64,000 nucleotides of DNA from Chionoecetes opilio (lineage: Eukaryota > Arthropoda > Malacostraca > Decapoda > Majidae). The position numbers were made by a program, and so were the translations under genes. The notes under the pieces were generated by a model, which made no database searches, was not told the origin of the DNA, and saw only the letters and a program-made list of their open reading frames with translations. This document shows, piece by piece, positions 59,040-64,000 of this stretch. Within the stretch, counting starts at the first letter, position 1, and every line of letters starts with the position of its first letter. Location: NCBI GenBank assembly GCA_016584305.1, contig JACEEZ010023648.1:209501-273500 (forward strand). The letters are read 5' to 3'.

Positions 59040-59275
59040 GAAATATGATTATGGGAGTTGTTGCAACTCTAGGCACGCTGTGTCGTGCTGTCAAATCATA
59101 CCGCCATGCTTTCCTTAGTCCAATTCCATCTCTCTTAGGACTCGCTTCTTGCTCTGTGCTATCTCAACCAAATACACCCAATAGCAGGAACAGCACCTTT
59201 TATTCGCCTGCAACCCTTAAGGATGGACCACCAACGTCCATCTGCTCAATGGTTTGCAGTGGTGGTGGCCTCACA
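59040..59275 (+). repeat. Unclassified ~230-bp repeat, copy 1
   Basis: It runs 'atatgattatgggagttgtt' to 'gcaacccttaaggatggacc'. The second copy is at 62763-62962. No frame or terminal repeat is clear; it could be part of an LTR. Confidence 0.7.
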
Positions 59276-59294
59276 GGTTCCTGAAGGGGAGAGA

Positions 59295-59835
59295 ACCACA
59301 TAGCGCCGCCTTTGTCCAAATCCGGCCTTCGTCAGCGCCGCCTTTGTCCAACGCAACTCCGGCCTCCAGTGCCGCCTTCGTCCAACGCAAACTCCGGCCT
59401 TCGTCAGTGCCGCCTTCGCCTAACGCAAACTCCGACCCTCGTCAGCGCCACCTTCATCCAATGCAACTCCGCCCCTTGTCAGCGCTGCCTTCGTCCAACG
59501 CAACTCCGGCCCTCATCAGCGCTGCTTTCGTCCAACGCAACTCCGGCCTCCAGTGCCGCCTTCTTCCAATGCAAACTCCAGCCTCCTTCGTCCAAGGACG
59601 TCTACTTAGCACCTCCTTTGTCCAAGGACGACTTTGGGCCACATTGGCCTCCCCCATGGTCATCCTCGTGGCCTTCCACATGGACTTCCTCATGGCCTTC
59701 CTCATGGCCTTCCAGTTGGCCTTCCTCACAGCCTTCCAATTCGGCCTCCAAACTCAGCCTTCAACCTCGGCCTTACACTCAACCTCCACTATGGCCTCTT
59801 CGACTCCACTACAGTCTCCTCGGACTCCACATCAG
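59295..59835. repeat. GC-rich minisatellites (36-bp and ~12-bp units)
   Basis: 59295-59600 repeats a ~36-bp unit with 'gccgccttcgtccaacgcaa' and 'ctccggcc'. 59640-59760 repeats 'ctcatggccttc'. Open frames exist on several frames because the unit length is a multiple of three. I see no reason to call a protein. Confidence 0.8.
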
Positions 59836-60123
59836 CCTTTTGACCATCATTACAACTGTCGTAGTCATGTTCATTAACCCTTTCACGTATAAATGACGTC
59901 TTTGAGTGTCATCCGGTACGTGTAGGCCATACGTACAAATGACGTCTTTGAGCGTCATCCAAAAATAATATTTTAAAATATTTATTAAAAATCTTAAAAA
60001 GCACACGGTTGACGTGAGATTCACTTGACCGTTGGAGCGAATTACAATATATTATATTAAAATATATTTTGTATAATATAATATTGTATAATATTATATT
60101 ATCTATAATAATATAAGCGAAAG

Positions 60124-60128
60124 TGTGT

Positions 60129-60173
<45 letters not shown>

Positions 60174-60181
60174 GTGTGTGT
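60124..60181. repeat. (GT)n microsatellite
   Basis: Near-pure GT run inside the piggyBac-like element. Confidence 0.95.
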
Positions 60182-60375
60182 CCGCTCCAGGTGCCGCCCC
60201 CTGTGGCGGAATCCCCTCATATGGCACAGTTTTGGAACCGGCTCAAGCAGGGGAAGGTTTTAAGCCCATGTATGAGATGATCCGATCACTTTTTTTTTTC
60301 TTCTTTTTTTTTAGCAGCCTATTAGCGAGAATTGTGAAAAAAAAGTGGGTTGCGAGAATTGAGGAAACCTTGATG

Positions 60376-60722
60376 TAGGGTGATGGGTAATGGGTGAGTG
60401 AATAGGTGGGGTGATGGGTAATGGGTGTGGGGTGATGGGTGAGTGAATGGGTGGGGGGTGATGGGTGATGGGTGTGGGAATAGATGGGGGGTGATGGGTA
60501 ATGGGTGAGTGAATGGGTGTGTGGTGATGGATAATGGGTGAGTGAATGGGTGGGGGGTGGTGGGTAATGGGTGAGTGAATGGGTGGGGGGTGATGGGTAA
60601 TGGGTGTGTGGTGATGGATAATGGGTGAGTGAATGGGTGGGGGGTGGTGGGTAATGGGTGAGTGAATGGGTGGGGGGTGATGGGTAATGGGTGAGTGAAT
60701 GGGTTGGGGGTGATGTGAATAG
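60376..60722. repeat. G-rich minisatellite (GGGTGATGGGTAATGGGTGAG units)
   Basis: About ten ~34-36-bp units alternate 'gggtgatgggtaatgggtga' with 'gtgaatgggtgggg'. Its frequent GGG triplets could form G-quadruplexes on the plus strand. Confidence 0.92.
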
Positions 60723-61447
60723 GTTGGTGTTAATACATACATTTCTACATCCATGATTTCAGGAAAGCTAGAACGGGCCATCTGGAGAGTCTGTGTTTGG
60801 TGGGCCTTTGGCCCACCAATAGCCCTCCGCAGGAGCTAGCCAAAAAGTCCGCCCGGAGGGCAGCTTTGTGGCTAGTACAATATATTTATTAAAAAAAAAA
60901 CCTTTACGTTATCTTTCACTTCGTTGTATGGCTTTATTTTTGAGCGAATTACAATATATTATACTTCATTGGAAAGGAAATTTATTCAGCTATGTCATGG
61001 AATGTAGAAAAATCTTCTATGATGGTAAGTTGATTTTTGGCATATTATTTTTTGCAACAAGGTGCTATTTTTTTTTTTTTTTTTACTTCTAACAAGAGAT
61101 TTGTAAGTTATTTTCACGCTAGGGTATTTTTTTAACATTGTATGATATAGGAAATTATCTTAGCTTAAAAACAAAGCATAATTGAACTCGATGCCTTTGA
61201 TAGTTTAGTTTCTAGACGCAGTGGAAGTACAACTTTTTTCCCGCGCGTGACATTTCGGGTGACAATGGGTTTACGCGGGACAACAAAAAGTGAATGACAA
61301 TGGTGACGTGAAAGGGTTAATATGTATTTTGTATAATACCCCAAAAAAATTGTCTAAATTTATTTTCATAATTTGCAAATCTATATTTATTTTCTTTCCC
61401 AATTCAACTTTGTATAATTATAAGGTGTTTTTTTTCATTTTTTACTA

Positions 61448-61571
61448 CAGTACCCTCCCGTGTTTCACGCTATGCGAGTTTCGTGATCCGCGAGTTTTGC
61501 ACTGAGTCCTAAATTCTTTACCATCCTGACTTTCGCGCATTATCTCCCAGAGTTTCGCGCTGCTTTGTACA

Positions 61572-61602
<31 letters not shown>

Positions 61603-62669
61603 GTGCCTACAGTGCCGTTAGGCAGTGACCTCCAGGGGTGGGATGCTAGGCCCTGGAGGTTCCCTCGAGGGCTGTGATGGTTGGCCCTCGCCCGTGGTGG
61701 CGCAGGCAGGATTTTTATACTGACGCTTGTGATTTGAGGTTCATGTCGCCCCCCTGTGGCCTCCGATGCACTCACAATCATAGGTAGAGTTAATGGGCAG
61801 CATGTGGGTGTTCTTAGGTCACTCGACGGTGCAGAGAAAGATTTTATACCTTGCGGTAATATCAAGATCAAGATCAAGTATCGCTAAAGAGGTAAATAGC
61901 TGTATGTACAGATGGAAGAATGGTGTTAGCAAGACGTGTGTGATGTGTGAGACAGGAGTGGATGAAACTGGAGTACTTGATGCTGGAATATGAACGGTAT
62001 GATTATATGAACCAAGATGTTGGAGGTAGTGGTAGGAGAATTTGGAGTGGAAGAATGGCGAGAGATGAGAGATAGGAGTGTGGATAGGCAGATGGAGTAC
62101 CTGCTGGGGTTGTGTGCTGAGTGGAGGAGTGACAGTCGTGTGGCTGAAAGTGTAAAAGAATTCTTGGAGAATTATTGGAGAGCATACATGAGAGAGAAAG
62201 AGAGGTAGGGGGGCCCTCGGTGAGGTGGGACCCCGTATGAATGTGATGCAGAGAGAGGAATGAGGGGAAAATGAAACACCTAGTTTTGCTTCCCCCTTTT
62301 ACTTCTCTCCCAACAGAATACTACGTGTGTGGGAGAACGCCGAACCAAAGGCTTCACTGACAGCATCAGCTGGGTGACTCCCAACTCAGGCTCAAGCTTG
62401 TAGGTCCTCTCCTCTCCTCCTCTTCCTCCTCTCCTGTCCTCTAGTTTTGGCCGACCACCCCGGGAGGCGGGTCACAAACCCCCGGCTAACACCCGGTACC
62501 CATTCACTGCTGGGTGGACAGGGGCTCGGGGCATTTTCAGGGTATTTTGGGGGGGAGAAAGTGACTAAATAAGCATTTTTACAGTGTTTTCAATAACCGA
62601 GTTTCGCGATCCTCGAGTTTAGCGCTATGCCTTGTGAAGAAAGCAGGCGCCAAACTCGGGAGGATACTG
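61448..62669. mobile_element. MITE-I, copy with both ends, holding SINE-1
   Basis: The ends are cagtaccctcccgtgtttca and the inverse of ...caaactcgggaggatactg, flanked by TA. SINE-1 sits inverted at 61575-61870. The rest has no recognisable motif. Confidence 0.8.
61575..61870 (-). mobile_element. SINE-1, inverted copy, head truncated
   Basis: It begins (minus strand 3' end) with a 28-base T tract and runs inverse to the SINE body ('ggccctcgcccgtggtggcg', 'gggtgttcttaggtcac'). The A and B boxes are absent. Confidence 0.85.
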
Positions 62670-62762
62670 TAGGCACCTTGGGATGTTTTCATCTCCACTT
62701 GTTTTTTTGTGTGTTTTTCTCCTTTGTCGAGATGAGGACATCTCAAATTGTGTGGCCGAGCC

Positions 62763-62980
62763 TTATATGAGATATGATTATGTGAGTTGTTGGCAACTCC
62801 AGTCACGCTGTGTCGTGCTGTCAAATTATACTGCCACGCTGTCTTTAGTCCAATTCCATCTCTTAGGACTCGTTTCTCGCTCTGTGCTATCTCAACCAAA
62901 TACGCCCAATAGCAGGAACAACACCTTTTATTCGCCTGCAACCCTTAAGGATGGACCATCAACATCCCTCCAATACCTGC
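62763..62980 (+). repeat. Unclassified ~230-bp repeat, copy 2
   Basis: Matches 59040-59275 ('gagttgttggcaactccag' to 'gcaacccttaaggatggacc') with scattered differences, and abuts SINE-1. Confidence 0.7.
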
Positions 62981-62984
62981 ATAT

Positions 62985-63340
62985 TCTGGAGGGCTGTGAT
63001 GGTTGGCTCTCGCCCGTTGTGGCGCAGGCTGGATTTTTATAGTGACACCTGTGATGATTTGATTTGAGGCTCATACTGCCCCCTGGTGCCCTCCGCCACA
63101 CTTTCAGTCGCAGTCGAAGGTGAGGTTGATGGTCAGCATTTGGGTATCTTAGGCCACTTGACGATGGAGGAAACAGTTGCTCCTGGCAGGACTTAAACTC
63201 GGGACCTTGTGCTCACCACTACCAGGTTCTAATCCTCCAGCAACTGCGTTAAAAAGGTCCAAAGAGTTGCCGCAGGTGGGATTCGAACTCGTGACTTATA
63301 GCTCACCACTCAAAGATGCTAACCACACGGTCACCTCTTC
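62985..63340 (-). mobile_element. SINE-1, inverted, with two tRNA-like heads
   Basis: From 63340 on the minus strand: an A box ('gaccgtgtggttagcatc') and B box ('cgagttcgaatccc'), then a second B-like box ('cccgagtttaagtcc') about 100 bp on. The usual SINE-1 body follows. This is a dimeric head, unlike the 54335 copy. Confidence 0.75.
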
Positions 63341-63440
63341 CCAATGCTATTATAACATGGGTTAAATGGGGATGCGTTTGTAGACCCCATTGAACTTCCA
63401 CTTATTACTTAAAATAACATCAAGCTAACTAGCTGCTCCA
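63341..63440. other. Short unassigned stretch
   Basis: Probably body of the Tigger remnant that follows. I see no motif. Confidence 0.4.
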
Positions 63441-63701
63441 TTATCGGCTCACGTTGTCTTGTAACAAGCCTTGCAGACAAAGTTGTGGTGTTCTGCCCAG
63501 CTTCCTTAACCTTGTCTTCATTCTTGAATATAGTAGAGACATAGATTGAGATAGGCCTAGGCTACAAGCAAAGGAATTAGCTCCCTCACCTGGCTTGTGG
63601 TGATTCACAACATCCAGTTTTACTTCCAGTGTTGGGCTTTTCTTTGATTTTTTCGTTTTCCTGCCAGCATCAGTGCTATCTTGAGGTCGTTTGGGGGCCA
63701 T
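63441..63701 (-). pseudogene. Tigger transposase N-terminal fragment
   Basis: ATG at 63701 opens 'MAPKRPQDSTDAGRKTKKSK' and 'KSPTLEVKLDVVNHHKPGEG' then 'ANSFACSLGLSQS', the leader and psq-type helix-turn-helix of a TIGD1-like transposase. After 'LSQS' the frame shifts and the match fades, ending at 63441. No terminal repeat is visible before the window edge. Confidence 0.75.
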
Positions 63702-64000
63702 AATAACATAGAGTAATACGTAAGTATTAAGGCCGCATCAACACTTAGAAACTCTTCACAAGATCACAATAACAGAAGCTGTGACTGTTGAGCATGCGGG
63801 AAAGACTGGGAGACAATCGGTCACAAAGCCATGTAGCGCATTCTGACCCACGATTGGTTCTCATATTTATTACTTTTTATCATGCTATTGTATATTTTTT
63901 TACTTTTTTAATTAATTATATTGTATTTAATGTATTTTTTTATGTTAGAAATAGGTATTAAGTTGTGCGGTTGTGGGCCGCGTCACACCTCACCCACATA
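63702..64000. other. AT-rich window end
   Basis: Probably 5' flank of the Tigger remnant. No further signal. Confidence 0.4.

Larger units (their letters stand above)
59878..61316. mobile_element. piggyBac-like non-autonomous element
   Basis: The ends are ccctttcacgtataaat and the inverse of ...tggtgacgtgaaaggg, flanked by TTAA on both sides (59874-59877 and 61317-61320). A TTAA target and CCYT ends are the piggyBac signature. Subterminal 'aatgacgtctttgag(t/c)gtcat' repeats lie at the left. The interior holds a (GT)n, a minisatellite and a MITE-J scrap (60725-60795), with no transposase. Confidence 0.85.

Noticed and set aside
59254..59896. Two overlapping ~200-residue open frames
   Set aside because: They lie on a minisatellite whose unit is a multiple of three, so several frames stay open by chance.
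60311..60781. A His-Pro-Ile repeat protein
   Set aside because: It is the minus-strand reading of the GGGTGATGGGTAATGGGT minisatellite.
62017..62208. A short open frame with an acidic, Arg-rich composition
   Set aside because: It lies in MITE-I and has no recognisable motif or splice context.

Overview
This window looks like repeat-packed nuclear DNA of an arthropod, most likely a decapod crustacean. The evidence is eukaryotic splice signals, one spliced Rab14 exon, abundant intron-bearing Tigger/pogo, Harbinger, hAT and piggyBac DNA transposons, several LINE clades, tRNA-derived SINEs, Ty3/gypsy fragments and long (TA)n, (TC)n and (TTA)n tracts. The taxon call is inference from familiarity with such repeat families; no ribosomal or mitochondrial marker is present. 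The only host coding sequence I can support is one 127-bp exon of Rab14 (36824-36950, + strand). Its neighbouring exons were not found, so much of the window is probably intronic or intergenic DNA around that gene.

Family names used here are my own. Pogo-A has ends CAGTCAAACCTCGATA or CAGTCGACCCTCGATT. Pogo-B has CAGTCAAACCTCGGGC and CAGACATGCCCTCAG. Pogo-C has CACTAAAACCCTTATAAC. Pogo-D has CTGTSGGACCCCGC. Pogo-H has CAGGGAGCTCCCGAAG and CAGGGAGGTCCCGTTA. MITE-E has CCGTATTTGCCGGCGC. MITE-F has CAACCCTCGTTTTCC. MITE-G has CAGKAGAACCTCRTTT. MITE-I has CAGTAYCCTCCCG. MITE-J has TACCGTAGATAACACT. MITE-K has TAGGGTCCCACA. LINE-CR is CR1/L2-like with a tail of ACTAGGTAAATA. LINE-R is RTE-like and carries a PHD finger. 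LINE-J is an APE-type, Jockey-like element. LINE-I carries RNase H and a CCHC knuckle.

Layout. 1-8.1 kb: a Pogo-A end, MITE-E holding a 1-kb foldback element, a full-length but dead intron-containing Pogo-D, and a MITE-F. 8.1-11.5 kb: AT-rich DNA with MITE-K and MITE-J pieces and a SINE. 11.5-14.75 kb: LINE-J split by a putative solo LTR that holds a hAT-like element. 14.75-18.9 kb: a decayed Harbinger (MADF/BESS gene plus antisense DDE transposase) holding a Tigger. 19.3-23.3 kb: a near full-length LINE-CR. 23.8-25.0 kb: an unclassified TIR element. 25.9-35.5 kb: one LINE-R copy on the minus strand, interrupted by Pogo-B, LINE-J, a hAT MITE and a Harbinger MITE, with up to five nested levels. 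35.5-40.7 kb: Pogo-H, the Rab14 exon, Pogo-C and a second Pogo-H. 40.9-49.1 kb: two inverted Pogo-B copies around LINE-J and a gypsy gag-pol fragment. 49.2-53.8 kb: MITE-E copies, a gypsy gag with an inverted LTR, and LINE-CR. 53.8-64 kb: MITE-I, Pogo-C, Pogo-A holding two head-to-head MITE-F, hAT, a piggyBac-like MITE, SINEs and a Tigger N-terminus.

Most elements are broken. Non-autonomous DNA transposons repeatedly keep only the N-terminal helix-turn-helix of the transposase. The 3' RNase H end of LINE-I recurs inside several unrelated DNA transposon families. Many insertions can be ordered in time because their target-site duplications and empty sites are visible within the window.
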